Source of the DNA: Pseudalkalibacillus hwajinpoensis
Lineage (GTDB): Bacteria; Bacillota; Bacilli; Bacillales; Guptibacillaceae
Length of the DNA: 64,000 bases
Assembly: GCF_039851965.1 (NCBI RefSeq)
Contig: NZ_CP156674.1
Span: 806,001 to 870,000, forward strand
Direction of reading: 5' to 3'
Shown: positions 16,405 through 25,563 of the stretch, one piece after another
Layout: each line of letters begins with the position of its first letter
Numbering within the stretch: position 1 is the stretch's first letter
Notes under the pieces: model-generated
The model's database searches: none
Told to the model about the DNA's origin: nothing
The model's input: the letters and a program-made list of their open reading frames with translations, nothing else
Made by a program: the position numbers and the translations under genes

Positions 16405-19122
16405 CTACTGCTTTTTCTTTTCGCTCTCAGCAGGTTCTTTTGTTGCTTCCGTCTCATTAGCCGAATCATTTACAGTGCCTGAGCCATCATTTGTACTATC
16501 TTCTCCCTCAGTGGCACTGCTCTGACTACTCTCTGTTTCTTCATTTTCATTATTGGTTGCGTTGTTACTGCCTTCTTCTTCAGTGGCACCACTACCGTTA
16601 TCAGACGTTTCACCATTGTTGTCCTGGTTTCCATCATCTGTTGCACCACCATCATTTTCAGAAGCACCTGAACCTTCTTCATTCCCGGCATCACTGTTCC
16701 CATTTTGTTCTTCAGCAGGCTGTTCTTCCTCTGTCTGCCCGGTTTCATCAGCAGGGTCTGAGTCCTCACTGCTACCTGATTCTGAATCGCTCTGCTCGGG
16801 TTCGGAGTTAGATTCTCCTTCATTCTGATCTACAGGTGGCTCTGTTCCGTTATCCTGATTTTCTTCAGGTTCTTTCGGTTCTTCTGGTTCATCGGTAGAT
16901 TTCTGTTCTTTAGTAGAAGCGGGCTCGCTTTCTGTTTCATTTTCTTCTACAGGGGCTTTCTTTGGTTCAGGTTCTTTTTTAGGTTTTTTCTTTGATTCCT
17001 GATCTTTCTTTGGTTCTGGATCTTTCTTAGGCTCTGTTTCTTTCTCAGGTTTTGGTTTTTCCTTTGGTTTTTCTTCTATTTTCGGTTCAGGTACAATTGC
17101 TTTTTTGGGTTCTTCGCCTTTAAAGTATAATTCTTTAATGATATCTGAAGAAGGAGTGGCACTATTTGCTCGTAAACCAGTCTTCTTATCAATCTTCAGT
17201 TCTACGACTGATTCTGGCTTTTCAAACGGAGCCGTTTCTTTCCCTTTAGAAACGTTACTCATAATATGTTGGAAGAGTAGTTTGGCAATATCATCGTCTT
17301 TTTTATGAATATAAGTTTCCCGAGTGGTTTTGTCATAACCTGTCCAAACCGCTGCGGTGTAGTTCGTCGTGTAACCTGAGAACCAGGCGTCAGATGTACC
17401 ATCACCTTTAATTTCTTCATCTACACTTGTTGTTCCGGTCTTTCCGGCAACGTCCAGCCCGTTTACGTTTGCTTGCATGCCCGTTCCCTCATCTACGACA
17501 GTCCGAAGCATATCTGTAATCATATATGCCGTTCCTTTGCTCATCACACGTTCAGGTTCGGATGCTAGCTCAAGTTCTTTCCCATTAGGATACACTACTT
17601 TTTTAACGCTAAACGGCTCATGAAAATCACCGCCTGATCCGAACGCTGCATAAGCACCTGAAAGCTCTAAAGGTGAAATACCTGTTTTAAATCCACCAAT
17701 AGCATAGGCAGGATATGTTTCATCAATTGAGATACCTAACTTTTCAGCAAAAGCTTGCGCTTCTTCTCCCCCAACTTCCATAAACGCTTTAATAGCAGGA
17801 ATATTATAAGACCATTGCAAAGCTTCTCGAATGGAAACACTCCCCTGGAACTCATCGTTCCAGTTGCTGAACTCTTTTCCATTCAACTCAAGTTCTTCAT
17901 CTATGAATTGTTTATTTGTAGACCATTTCTTTTTCTCAATTCCGGGGGCATAATCAAGTATTGGCTTTATGGTTGACCCCGGTGATCGAGTTAATTGTGT
18001 CGCATAGTTAAACCCCTTTTGGACATCATCTTTACCAGATTGACGATTGCCGCCTATTGCACGAATCGCTCCTGTTTGAGTATCAATAAGAGAAATCCCT
18101 GCTCTAAACTGATCGTCAGGATAAGTAACGGCAGCATCTGTTGTTAGTGCCTCATCAACGATCTTTTGTGCTTGCTGATCTAGTGTCGTGTATATCTTCA
18201 GTCCACCAGAGTATAGAGCCTCTTCTGGAATCCCTTCTTTCTTTAAATCGTTAATTACTTGATCAATGAACGCATCATTCGTTGTCGTTGTGCTTGTTTG
18301 TTCTACAATCGAATCTTCAATTGAAACAGCTTCAGCTTCTTTGCGTTCCTGCTCAGTAATAAACCCATGCTGTTCCATTAAGCTAAGTACTGTTGCACGT
18401 CGATCACTTGCTAGATCTGGATGTTTGTATGGGTCATATCCTGATGGGCGCTGAGGAAGTCCTGCTAGGAGAGCTGCCTCAGCTGTTGTCAATTCATCAA
18501 GTGACTTATTGAAATAAGTTTGTGCAGCTGTTGCCACGCCATATGCACCCTGTCCGAAGTAAATTTTATTTAAATACATTTCCAGAATTTCTTCTTTGGA
18601 ATAGGTTTTCTCTAATTCAACTGCAAGATAAGCTTCTTGAACTTTACGTTTTAACGTTTTCTCAGGTTCGAGCAGCATATTTTTGACAACTTGTTGGGTA
18701 ATCGTACTAGCGCCCTCAGCTCCAAATCCCTCCTGGATATTTGCTACAATAGCTCCACCAATTCTTTTAATGTCAACGCCATTATGCTCCCAGTATCTTA
18801 CGTCCTCTACCGCTATAAACGCGTTCACAACATGTTCGGGAATATCCTCAAACGAAACCATTTTCCTATGTTCTTTTCCAATAATATCTCTCATTTTATT
18901 TCCTTCCGCATCATAAATGGTTGAAGATTGCGGGAGATTTAATTCCTGTTCATCAAGTTCTGGTGCTCCATTGATATACGCGTATGTTTTATAACCACCA
19001 AATGATAATACAAAAATCATTAAGAAGGCAGCTGTTAGTAGTACACTACGTACGACACGCGCCTTTTTTTTCTTTCTAAACCTTTTCTTTTGCTGATGTT
19101 CCTTATTTATGTTTTCCCCCAT
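16405..19122 (-). CDS. Class A penicillin-binding protein (PBP1A type)
   Basis: This 905-residue bifunctional peptidoglycan synthase has a basic cytoplasmic N-terminus (KKKKARVVR) and one membrane anchor (residues ~28-50). The glycosyltransferase domain carries the catalytic Glu in EDVRYWEHNG near residue 105. The transpeptidase domain has the Ser in SPGSTIKP, the SYN motif (WSYNIPA) and KTGT (AGKTGTTS). From about residue 650 a tail follows that is almost only Glu, Pro, Lys, Asp, Ser, Asn and Gly. The ATG at 19122 has AAGGGGG upstream. It appears monocistronic. Confidence 0.92.
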   Translation of the reverse strand: MGENINKEHQQKKRFRKKKKARVVRSVLLTAAFLMIFVLSFGGYKTYAYINGAPELDEQELNLPQSSTIYDAEGNKMRDIIGKEHRKMVSFEDIPEHVVNAFIAVEDVRYWEHNGVDIKRIGGAIVANIQEGFGAEGASTITQQVVKNMLLEPEKTLKRKVQEAYLAVELEKTYSKEEILEMYLNKIYFGQGAYGVATAAQTYFNKSLDELTTAEAALLAGLPQRPSGYDPYKHPDLASDRRATVLSLMEQHGFITEQERKEAEAVSIEDSIVEQTSTTTTNDAFIDQVINDLKKEGIPEEALYSGGLKIYTTLDQQAQKIVDEALTTDAAVTYPDDQFRAGISLIDTQTGAIRAIGGNRQSGKDDVQKGFNYATQLTRSPGSTIKPILDYAPGIEKKKWSTNKQFIDEELELNGKEFSNWNDEFQGSVSIREALQWSYNIPAIKAFMEVGGEEAQAFAEKLGISIDETYPAYAIGGFKTGISPLELSGAYAAFGSGGDFHEPFSVKKVVYPNGKELELASEPERVMSKGTAYMITDMLRTVVDEGTGMQANVNGLDVAGKTGTTSVDEEIKGDGTSDAWFSGYTTNYTAAVWTGYDKTTRETYIHKKDDDIAKLLFQHIMSNVSKGKETAPFEKPESVVELKIDKKTGLRANSATPSSDIIKELYFKGEEPKKAIVPEPKIEEKPKEKPKPEKETEPKKDPEPKKDQESKKKPKKEPEPKKAPVEENETESEPASTKEQKSTDEPEEPKEPEENQDNGTEPPVDQNEGESNSEPEQSDSESGSSEDSDPADETGQTEEEQPAEEQNGNSDAGNEEGSGASENDGGATDDGNQDNNGETSDNGSGATEEEGSNNATNNENEETESSQSSATEGEDSTNDGSGTVNDSANETEATKEPAESEKKKQ

Positions 19123-19257
19123 AATGATCCCCCTTAATATCAAATACCATAGTGAAGAATTACCCAAATGTTTCATGTTAAAAACATTTATTAAGAGATT
19201 GAAACAATTTCTTAATAACCTTCATATAGTAATAGCGTCTAATAAGGGGGATTGAAA

Positions 19258-20100
19258 TTGGAAGCTTCTAAACATCAGGATTTGTTATCATGGGGTCAGC
19301 ATTTCCGAAGCCACCTGATTACTAGTTCTATTAATGAATCATTAAAAGCATCATTACTGACAAGTACAGATGCATGGCTATTTGATGTCCAAACGAATGT
19401 CAACAGCCGCACAGACATGGAAATGGAAGACTTATTCAAAAGAGCTGAACACTTATACGATCAATTGCGAGCTAAGCGTGTGCCAATTGGCGGGCATACA
19501 CTCCCATCTCTCCCATATGACTACGATGCCCTTGAGCCTTCCATCTCAAAACGAATCATGAGACTGCATCATGATGTTCACCACAAGAGTTATGTTGATG
19601 GATTGAACAAAGCAGAAATTGAATTACAAAAGGCAAGGAGGAGCGGGAATTTTGATTTGATTAAACATTGGGAGAGAGAGCTTGCCTTTAACGGAGCTGG
19701 TCACTACCTTCATACGATCTTTTGGAAAATCATGATTCCTGAAGGTCGCAAACCTGGAGGAGAAGTTCTAGCAGAGATCCAAAAGAGCTTTGGAAGTTTC
19801 GATCAATTTAAACAGCAGTTTACAAATGCCGCTAACAAAGTTGAAGGTTCTGGATGGGCAATCCTCGTATGGTCACCCGTTTCAAGGAGACTCGAGATTC
19901 TGATGGCAGAAAAACATCAGAACTTAAGTCAGTGGGACGTTATTCCCCTTCTCACACTTGATGTCTGGGAACACGCCTATTACCTTCAGTATGAAAACAA
20001 CCGTAAACAGTACATTGATAACTGGTGGAAAATTGTTAATTGGGAAGAAGTAAACAACCGATTTGAGAAAGCACGAACAGTGAAATGGGAAGCATTTTAA
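19258..20100 (+). CDS. Iron/manganese superoxide dismutase, SodF type
   Basis: The 280-residue enzyme is an Fe/Mn superoxide dismutase with an N-terminal helical extension of about 75 residues, like B. subtilis SodF. All four metal ligands are in place: the His of MRLHHDVHHKSY, the His of GAGHYLHTIFWK, and the Asp and His of LTLDVWEHAYYLQYENNR. The start is taken as TTG at 19258, where AAGGGGG has the right spacing; the TTG at 19252 is too close. The 3' end abuts the group II intron on the other strand. Confidence 0.88.
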   Translation: MEASKHQDLLSWGQHFRSHLITSSINESLKASLLTSTDAWLFDVQTNVNSRTDMEMEDLFKRAEHLYDQLRAKRVPIGGHTLPSLPYDYDALEPSISKRIMRLHHDVHHKSYVDGLNKAEIELQKARRSGNFDLIKHWERELAFNGAGHYLHTIFWKIMIPEGRKPGGEVLAEIQKSFGSFDQFKQQFTNAANKVEGSGWAILVWSPVSRRLEILMAEKHQNLSQWDVIPLLTLDVWEHAYYLQYENNRKQYIDNWWKIVNWEEVNNRFEKARTVKWEAF

Positions 20101-20113
20101 GAAAATGAAGCAA

Positions 20114-21976
20114 ATCGAGTAGGAGGGGGTGACTAACCCCCGACCTCTCACACCACCGTACGTACGGATCCGTATACGGCGGTTTCATGAAAATCTAACG
20201 TGCTTCTAACGATTTTAATCCTAACTGACGCCACTACTTGTCATTGAAGGTACGGTGGAGGATCGGGCTACTGGCAATTCGCCAGTAGCCTTTTCTTGTG
20301 TTGCTCCATTCAAAAGCTTTCGCTTTTGTAACACCTAATGAAAGGAGTTCTTTCCTTCTTGTTTTAGGTGTTTTCCATTCCTTCCACCGGATCATTCGTA
20401 ATCTCCTTCTCAACCATGCCATTAATTCTCTAAAAGTTGATGTCGTTTCAGCGAGCTGGAAATAGTTTCGCCACCCTACAATGAATTTGTTTAATTTCTT
20501 GATTCGATCGGACATCGCTAATCTCCACTTTCGTGATGTTAAGCGTCGAAGTTCCTGTTTTGCTCGTTGGATTGATTGTTTCGCGACCCTGATTTTCGAG
20601 TCTCGGTGGAGCGTGAAACTAAACCCAAGGAACGTTCGTTTCCACGGGCGGTCAATCGCACTCTTTTCCTTATTAACTTTTAGTTTTAATTTCTTCTTGA
20701 TAAACTGGCTGATATTTCGAAGGATTCGTTCGGCTGCTCTTCTTGAGCCTACGTAAATCTGACAATCGTCGGCGTATCGAACGAAACGAATACCTCTTGA
20801 CTCCAATTCCTTATCCAGTTCATTTAACACGATATTTGATAGAAGTGGACTTATAGGACTTCCTTGCGGTGTCCCTGCTTGGTTCGTCTGTGTTAGGCCG
20901 TTCTCCATAACCCCAGCTTGTAGGTATCTCCGAATGATTCGAAGGATGCGACCGTCCTTAACCCGACAACTCAATGTGCGCATTAGTCGGTCGTGGTGAA
21001 CGCGATCAAAGAATTTCTCCAGATCGATATCCACCACCCACCGGTATCCGTCATTGACATATTCTTGGGCTTTTCGGACCGCATCGTGTGCTCGTTTTCC
21101 TGGTCGGAACCCGTAGCTTGAGTTGGAAAACGACGGATCGTAGATCCGTTGAAGATAAAGGTTGATAGCTTGTTGGATGAAGCGATCCATGGCGGTTGGA
21201 ATGCCTAGCTTTCGTTTGCCTCCGTTCGGTTTCGGGATTTCGACACGACGGACGGGTAACGGTTGATAGGTTCCATCCAGAAGTTGGGCTTCAATCTCAT
21301 TCCAGGACTCCGAGATCTGGGATTTCAGTTCAGACGTGGGAATGTGATCAACGCCGTGACTCCCTTTGTTTCGGACCACTCGTCGATAGGCTTCGTTTAA
21401 ATTGTTCCGATGAAGTATCTTTTCCAACATGCTTTCTTCCTCCACGTGACAGGTTTCTTTCCTTGTGTGGCACCAATTCTCCACGCTCCATATGCCCTCA
21501 GAGACTTCACTCCTACCTCATATGTTGAGCTGAAATGTTCTGTGTCATCGAACGATGCGTACTTCGGTAGAACCTGTTCTCTATTCATGATTCGGTCCTT
21601 CCCGTACCATCTCGAGTTTGGAACGGTACTATGACCTCGGCTGACTTCTGATGGTTCAGTGACTTCTCTTGAAGACAGTTACCATAGGTGTATGGCGTGA
21701 CCGTCAGACCTCCCCGGGTAAGTGCACAAACTTCCTCTCCATTTACCCGCCTCATTTACTGCCATTTCCTTTGGTCATTTGGACTTCGATGTGTGTTGCC
21801 ATCTCATCCAAAAATGACAGCCTTGTATGAGATTCGTGTTCCTCGGGTCGGAGATTTGCCTCTGGCTTCCTTCAGATTCCGAGTCGCCTCGGACACCCTT
21901 GCCTTTGGCTAACGGCTACAATGACCTTTGCCGTTCGGGACTTGAACCCTATAGCGTATGCACATGCCGGGCACAC
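20114..21976 (-). mobile_element. Group II intron, class C type, complete
   Basis: The intron is on the minus strand, about 1.86 kb. It starts GTGTGCCCGGCATGTG at 21976, with the GGGTTCAAGTCCCG region typical of bacterial class C introns, encodes its reverse transcriptase, and ends near CTACTCGAT at 20114. Domain V is visible at 20153-20183 (ACCGCCGTA/TACGGTGGT with a CG bulge and an inner palindrome); domain VI is GGGGGTTAGTCACCCCC. It sits 3 bases after the terminator hairpin of the upstream gene, the usual target of this class. The exact 3' end is uncertain by a few bases. Confidence 0.9.
20234..21430 (-). CDS. ltrA: Group II intron-encoded reverse transcriptase/maturase
   Basis: The 398-residue protein is the reverse transcriptase and maturase needed for splicing and retrohoming of the surrounding intron. 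Reverse transcriptase motifs are intact: IPTAMDRFIQQAINLYLQ, SYGFRPGKRAHDAV, DIDLEKFFDRVHHD, QGSPISPLLSN and the catalytic YADD near residue 225. The maturase X domain follows (KLNKFIVGWRNYF). No HNH endonuclease domain is present, as expected for class C introns. The ATG at 21430 has GGAGG 8 bases upstream; the frame extends to a GTG at 21484 with no site. Confidence 0.94.
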   Translation of the reverse strand: MLEKILHRNNLNEAYRRVVRNKGSHGVDHIPTSELKSQISESWNEIEAQLLDGTYQPLPVRRVEIPKPNGGKRKLGIPTAMDRFIQQAINLYLQRIYDPSFSNSSYGFRPGKRAHDAVRKAQEYVNDGYRWVVDIDLEKFFDRVHHDRLMRTLSCRVKDGRILRIIRRYLQAGVMENGLTQTNQAGTPQGSPISPLLSNIVLNELDKELESRGIRFVRYADDCQIYVGSRRAAERILRNISQFIKKKLKLKVNKEKSAIDRPWKRTFLGFSFTLHRDSKIRVAKQSIQRAKQELRRLTSRKWRLAMSDRIKKLNKFIVGWRNYFQLAETTSTFRELMAWLRRRLRMIRWKEWKTPKTRRKELLSLGVTKAKAFEWSNTRKGYWRIASSPILHRTFNDK

Positions 21977-21979
21977 TAC

Positions 21980-22008
21980 AAAAGCAAAGGCAGCACGCCT
22001 TTGCTTTT
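21980..22008 (-). terminator. Terminator hairpin used as intron target
   Basis: AAAAGCAAAGGC and GCCTTTGCTTTT form a perfect 12-base stem with a GTGCT loop, just after the Gly/Tyr-rich gene on the minus strand. The group II intron begins 3 bases beyond it. Confidence 0.85.
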
Positions 22009-22016
22009 AATCTTGA

Positions 22017-22322
22017 TTAGCGATATGGTCCATACCCGTATGGTGGACGACCTCCATAACCTGGGTATCCATAACCGCCCTGATACCCGCTATATCCTTG
22101 ATAACCGGGACCCGGGTATCCATAACCAGGCCCACCGTAACCTGGGTAACCTCCATAGTAAGAGCCCCCATAAATTCCCGGAATTAATAGCCCCCCTAAT
22201 AACCCTCCTGCAAGGCCACCTGCAAAACCGCCTAAAAATGGATATGGCCGCTGGTGAGCATACTGCCTCACCTGGTGGTAAACTCTTGTATCTGGATAAA
22301 AACCTGAATGGTAATTGTCCAT
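22017..22322 (-). CDS. Gly/Tyr/Pro-rich low-complexity protein, 101 aa
   Basis: The N-terminal third is ordinary (MDNYHSGFYPDTRVYHQVRQ), then a glycine-rich hydrophobic stretch (GGFAGGLAGGLLGGLL) leads into tandem GYGGPGYGYPG-like repeats to the end. Such Gly/Tyr-rich proteins are common among spore coat and surface proteins of Bacillaceae; a coat role is inference. The start has a GGGAGG ribosome site, and a strong terminator follows. Confidence 0.7.
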   Translation of the reverse strand: MDNYHSGFYPDTRVYHQVRQYAHQRPYPFLGGFAGGLAGGLLGGLLIPGIYGGSYYGGYPGYGGPGYGYPGPGYQGYSGYQGGYGYPGYGGRPPYGYGPYR

Positions 22323-22435
22323 CTGTCTTCCTCCCTTTCCTGCTGGCCAATCAAGATATCTGCCTACAGTATAGGGTATGGAGAAACTTGAATTTCGAAA
22401 GGGACATTAGCGGAGAAAGATGAATTCTCACCTAA

Positions 22436-22639
22436 TTATAATCTTGGCCAATAAACACTAAACCACACAACGACAATACCTGAAGCAAACAGATAAAGCT
22501 CAGGAGACTTTGAAATAAAGATAAAATAGTCAGTTAGACTATGTCCAATAATAATTAAGTTCAAATGAAGAATTAATGTAACCCCTCCTGCAACAGAGAG
22601 ACCGAAGCCAATGAGAAAAATGAAGAAGCGGACAATCAT
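22436..22639 (-). CDS. Small membrane protein, 67 aa
   Basis: The product has two hydrophobic helices (RFFIFLIGFGLSVAGGVTLI and LYLFASGIVVVWFSVYW) and little else. The family is not recognised. There is no convincing ribosome site before the ATG at 22639, so translation is less certain than for its neighbours. Confidence 0.45.
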   Translation of the reverse strand: MIVRFFIFLIGFGLSVAGGVTLILHLNLIIIGHSLTDYFIFISKSPELYLFASGIVVVWFSVYWPRL

Positions 22640-22996
22640 CTAGCTAGCACTGCTTGGATCATTTGTGCCTGTCCCTCCTCGATCTTTTATTACTCATCGT
22701 ATTTGGACAACTCCATAATTATTCCCTTTTAGAGCAATTCCTTTTGTTTTGCTCAAAAAAATACTAAAACATTAAGAGAAGAATGAGTAAGTGATTGAAA
22801 AAGGAGAACAGGTTGTACAGTAAAACTGGGTTCCCTCATGTCGTTATAAGAAGAATGAGACAACCCCTTTTATTCCTTTTACTAAGGAGGGTGGAACGAC
22901 ATCTGCTCACCCGGCCCTTAACCTAATATGGCTATTTCCACACTAAAAACCGGCTGATTTTCAGCCGGTTTTTCCTTTCCACATCTTTATGGAACC
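22640..22996. other. Gene-free stretch before isocitrate lyase
   Basis: This 357-base stretch holds no convincing gene. It contains a GAGCAA/TTGCTC hairpin near 22733-22756 and the isocitrate lyase terminator at its right end. A 37-codon TTG frame at 22813 is discussed among the rejected items. Confidence 0.5.
22947..22974 (-). terminator. Terminator of the glyoxylate operon
   Basis: CCGGCTGA and TCAGCCGG form a perfect stem with A5 and T5 flanks, so it can act in both directions. It lies 23 bases after the isocitrate lyase stop codon. Confidence 0.85.
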
Positions 22997-24277
22997 TTAT
23001 TTAGTACTACTAAACTGCTCTTCCTCTGTTGATCCTTTGAGAGCTGTCGTAGACGAAGCCCCACCAGTAATCACTTGAGACACGACATCGAAATAACCTG
23101 TTCCAACTTCACGCTGGTGTCTTGTTGCCGAATACCCATCCGCTTCACTTGCAAATTCAGCTTGCTGAAGGCGCGAATATGCTGCCATGCCATTGTCTTT
23201 GTAATCTCTTGCCAGTTCGAACATACTGTGGTTTAGCGCGTGGAAGCCAGCAAGTGTAACGAATTGGAACTTATAACCCATTTTTCCTAGTTCACGCTGG
23301 AATTTTGCGATAGTATCATCATCAAGCTTTTTCTTCCAGTTGAAAGATGGTGAACAATTGTATGCTAAAAGTTTACCCGGAAACCTTTCATGAATGGCAT
23401 TCGCGAAACGCTGTGCTTCTTCAAGATTCGGTTCAGACGTTTCACACCAGATGAGATCAGCATAAGGTGCATAAGCAAGACCACGTGCGATCGCTTGATT
23501 AAGCCCTGGCTTCGTATAGAAAAAGCCTTCTGGAGTACGTTCTCCAGTTAAAAATTCTCCATCGTACTCATCTACATCGCTTGTAATTAGATTCGCTGCA
23601 TTTGCATCGGTTCTAGCGATGATCAACGTCGGTACTCCCATTACATCAGCTGCAAGACGAGCCGAAATCAAGTTTTTCACAGCCTGCTGTGTCGGTAGAA
23701 GAACTTTTCCACCAAGGTGCCCACATTTCTTTTCAGATGAAAGCTGATCCTCGAAGTGAACCGCTGCTGCTCCAGACTCAATCATTGACTTCATCAACTC
23801 GAATACGTTTAGTGCACCGCCGAAACCTGCTTCCGCGTCTGCCACAATAGGCACAAACCAGTCTCTGTCATGAATTCCTTCTGAGTGCTCAATCTGATCC
23901 GCTCTTTGTAGAGCCTGATTGATTCTCTTTACTACTTGTGGAACACTGTTTACCGGATAAAGGCTCTGGTCTGGATACATCTGTCCTGACATATTTGCAT
24001 CTGCTGCAACCTGCCAACCGCTTAAGTATATGGCCTTCAATCCTGCTTTCACCTGTTGAACGGCTTGATTTCCAGTTAATGCGCCTAGGGCATTTACAAA
24101 ATCTTCTTCATTCACAAGTTTCCAAAGACGCTCTGCTCCTCTTTTTGCAAGCGTATATTCGATCTGAACGGAACCCTGAAGTTTATGAACATCTTCTGGA
24201 GAATATGGTCGTTCAACTCCTTTAAAGCGATCCTGATTCCAGCGTTCTTGAATAGAAGTAATTTGCTTGTTCGTCAT
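22997..24277 (-). CDS. aceA: Isocitrate lyase
   Basis: Isocitrate lyase splits isocitrate into succinate and glyoxylate, the first step of the glyoxylate shunt. The 426-residue protein has the catalytic motif KKCGHLGGKVL near residue 190. Other marks are AYSPEDVHKLQGSVQIEYTLA-like N-terminal sequence, YLSGWQVAADAN, PIVADAEAGFGG for magnesium binding, and LAYNCSPSFNWKK. The ATG at 24277 has GGGGGAT upstream and is preferred over a longer frame to 24319. It is the last gene of an operon with the malate-synthase-like gene 42 bases upstream. Confidence 0.95.
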   Translation of the reverse strand: MTNKQITSIQERWNQDRFKGVERPYSPEDVHKLQGSVQIEYTLAKRGAERLWKLVNEEDFVNALGALTGNQAVQQVKAGLKAIYLSGWQVAADANMSGQMYPDQSLYPVNSVPQVVKRINQALQRADQIEHSEGIHDRDWFVPIVADAEAGFGGALNVFELMKSMIESGAAAVHFEDQLSSEKKCGHLGGKVLLPTQQAVKNLISARLAADVMGVPTLIIARTDANAANLITSDVDEYDGEFLTGERTPEGFFYTKPGLNQAIARGLAYAPYADLIWCETSEPNLEEAQRFANAIHERFPGKLLAYNCSPSFNWKKKLDDDTIAKFQRELGKMGYKFQFVTLAGFHALNHSMFELARDYKDNGMAAYSRLQQAEFASEADGYSATRHQREVGTGYFDVVSQVITGGASSTTALKGSTEEEQFSSTK

Positions 24278-24319
24278 GTTTATATCCCCCTGATTATCGT
24301 TAATTTTTAAGTACTTCAA

Positions 24320-25387
24320 TCAACAATCCCTGTTTACCTTACAGCTTCTGTTGGCCTCAAGGCTACCCCCCTGTCGCTTCTTCCAGATCTGATTAGGCTC
24401 AGGCATATAGTGATTCCAGATCGCCCTCATCATCCCGATTAGATTGGAATCAGTGACACAGGTTCCATCAAACCCTTCTACCGCCTTCTGTGTTCCCGTT
24501 TCAAATTGCTCCCCCGAATTCAAACCTCCGTCATAGAAACTGCTTTCGCTCGACTGCTCATATATGACATGTGCAAGTCGTTTATGCGCAATATAGATCG
24601 CATAGTGTGCTGATGCAGCGTCAAGAGTCGATAAGACATGAAGCCCTGCACTATGTTGTTTTAACTCGTAAAGCATTTCTTCTGACTGATAAATACTGTT
24701 TTCACTTTCGATAAGGATAGATGCTTTGATCGTACCGTTTAATAAATTCAGTTCGTTTTCAGTAAAAGTAAAAATATGATTCCAGAGCCTGGCTTCTTTA
24801 TAGGAGCCAATTCCTTTCAAATACACATAAGGAGCTGAGCGATTCTTTTGTAATGCTTGCGCGTTATGAAAGACGTATAATCCGAAGTCAAATAAACCAG
24901 CAGAAATTCTTTTACCATTTATTCGATAGTGTTCTTCCATCGCATCCCACTTTCGAGGGATCATCATGATCGCAGTAGGATAATGCACAACCTGATTTGT
25001 TCGTTGAATCAGTTCCTTCACGTTTTCCTGTGCCACCATCCGTTTATCTAGTGATAGATACTCATCAAAATCACATGTTAGTAAACTGGCTCCTCCCTGA
25101 TATGAACTTAACAGGTTATCGCGATCCTCGGCAGATTGTTTGATGATGATACGTCGATCTTGAAGGTCAGCTCGAACCGGTGAAACAGTCCATGGTGCTT
25201 CGCGCACGTTTTCTGATTCGGAAAGGAATCCACGTTTTTCTTCTAAGGTGAGTGTTGGCTTTTGTCTCGAAAGTTCGTTTATTTCTGCTTCAAATTGGCA
25301 ATGCAGCTTCTGGAGAAACTGCATTGTCTCCTGTGTTAGTACACGGCTCGCTTCCAAGTGAACGCTTTCACTTTTCTCCTCAATCAC
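24320..25387 (-). CDS. Shortened malate-synthase-A-like protein
   Basis: The 355-residue protein aligns with malate synthase A: FLSESENVREAPWTVSPVRA, then DLQDRRIII, RISAGLFDFGLYVFHNAQ, SYKEARLWNHIF and GTIKASILIE. True MSA enzymes have about 530 residues. Here the segment after LKQHSAGL is replaced by unrelated-looking sequence. The CGRWDY metal-binding motif is absent, ADFEDS has become CDFDEY, PRGW has become PRKW, and the C-terminal domain with the catalytic Asp is missing. The frame is open and has a strong AGGAGG site before its GTG start. Whether it is catalytic is doubtful. Confidence 0.8.
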   Translation of the reverse strand: MIEEKSESVHLEASRVLTQETMQFLQKLHCQFEAEINELSRQKPTLTLEEKRGFLSESENVREAPWTVSPVRADLQDRRIIIKQSAEDRDNLLSSYQGGASLLTCDFDEYLSLDKRMVAQENVKELIQRTNQVVHYPTAIMMIPRKWDAMEEHYRINGKRISAGLFDFGLYVFHNAQALQKNRSAPYVYLKGIGSYKEARLWNHIFTFTENELNLLNGTIKASILIESENSIYQSEEMLYELKQHSAGLHVLSTLDAASAHYAIYIAHKRLAHVIYEQSSESSFYDGGLNSGEQFETGTQKAVEGFDGTCVTDSNLIGMMRAIWNHYMPEPNQIWKKRQGGSLEANRSCKVNRDC

Positions 25388-25398
25388 TGCTTTCCCTC

Positions 25399-25545
25399 CT
25401 ATTCCAGACGTCCACTACTATTACAGCGGTGACATCCAACATTACCGTCTCCTTCGCAATGATGGCACCCTTCTCCCTGTCTCTCTTTCCCGTGGCAATG
25501 TGGACATTCAAGCTCACCATTTCCATAGCATGTATAACAATCCAT
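25399..25545 (-). CDS. DnaJ-type zinc-finger mini-protein, 48 aa
   Basis: The 48-residue protein consists almost only of four Cys-x-x-Cys repeats in DnaJ style: CYTCYGNG, CPHCHGKE, CHHCEGDG and CHRCNSSG. These match the CxxCxGxG zinc-binding core of DnaJ without a J domain. The ATG at 25545 has AAGGAGG 8 bases upstream. Its stop codon touches the ribosome site of the malate-synthase-like gene 12 bases on, so it is the first gene of the glyoxylate operon. A zinc-binding or chaperone-adaptor role is inference. Confidence 0.72.
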   Translation of the reverse strand: MDCYTCYGNGELECPHCHGKERQGEGCHHCEGDGNVGCHRCNSSGRLE

Positions 25546-25563
25546 TTTACCTTCCTCCTTTTC

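Noticed and set aside
22813..22926. A 37-codon TTG frame behind AAGGAG on the plus strand
   Set aside because: The product is very basic and hydrophobic without any known pattern, and the TTG start is weak.
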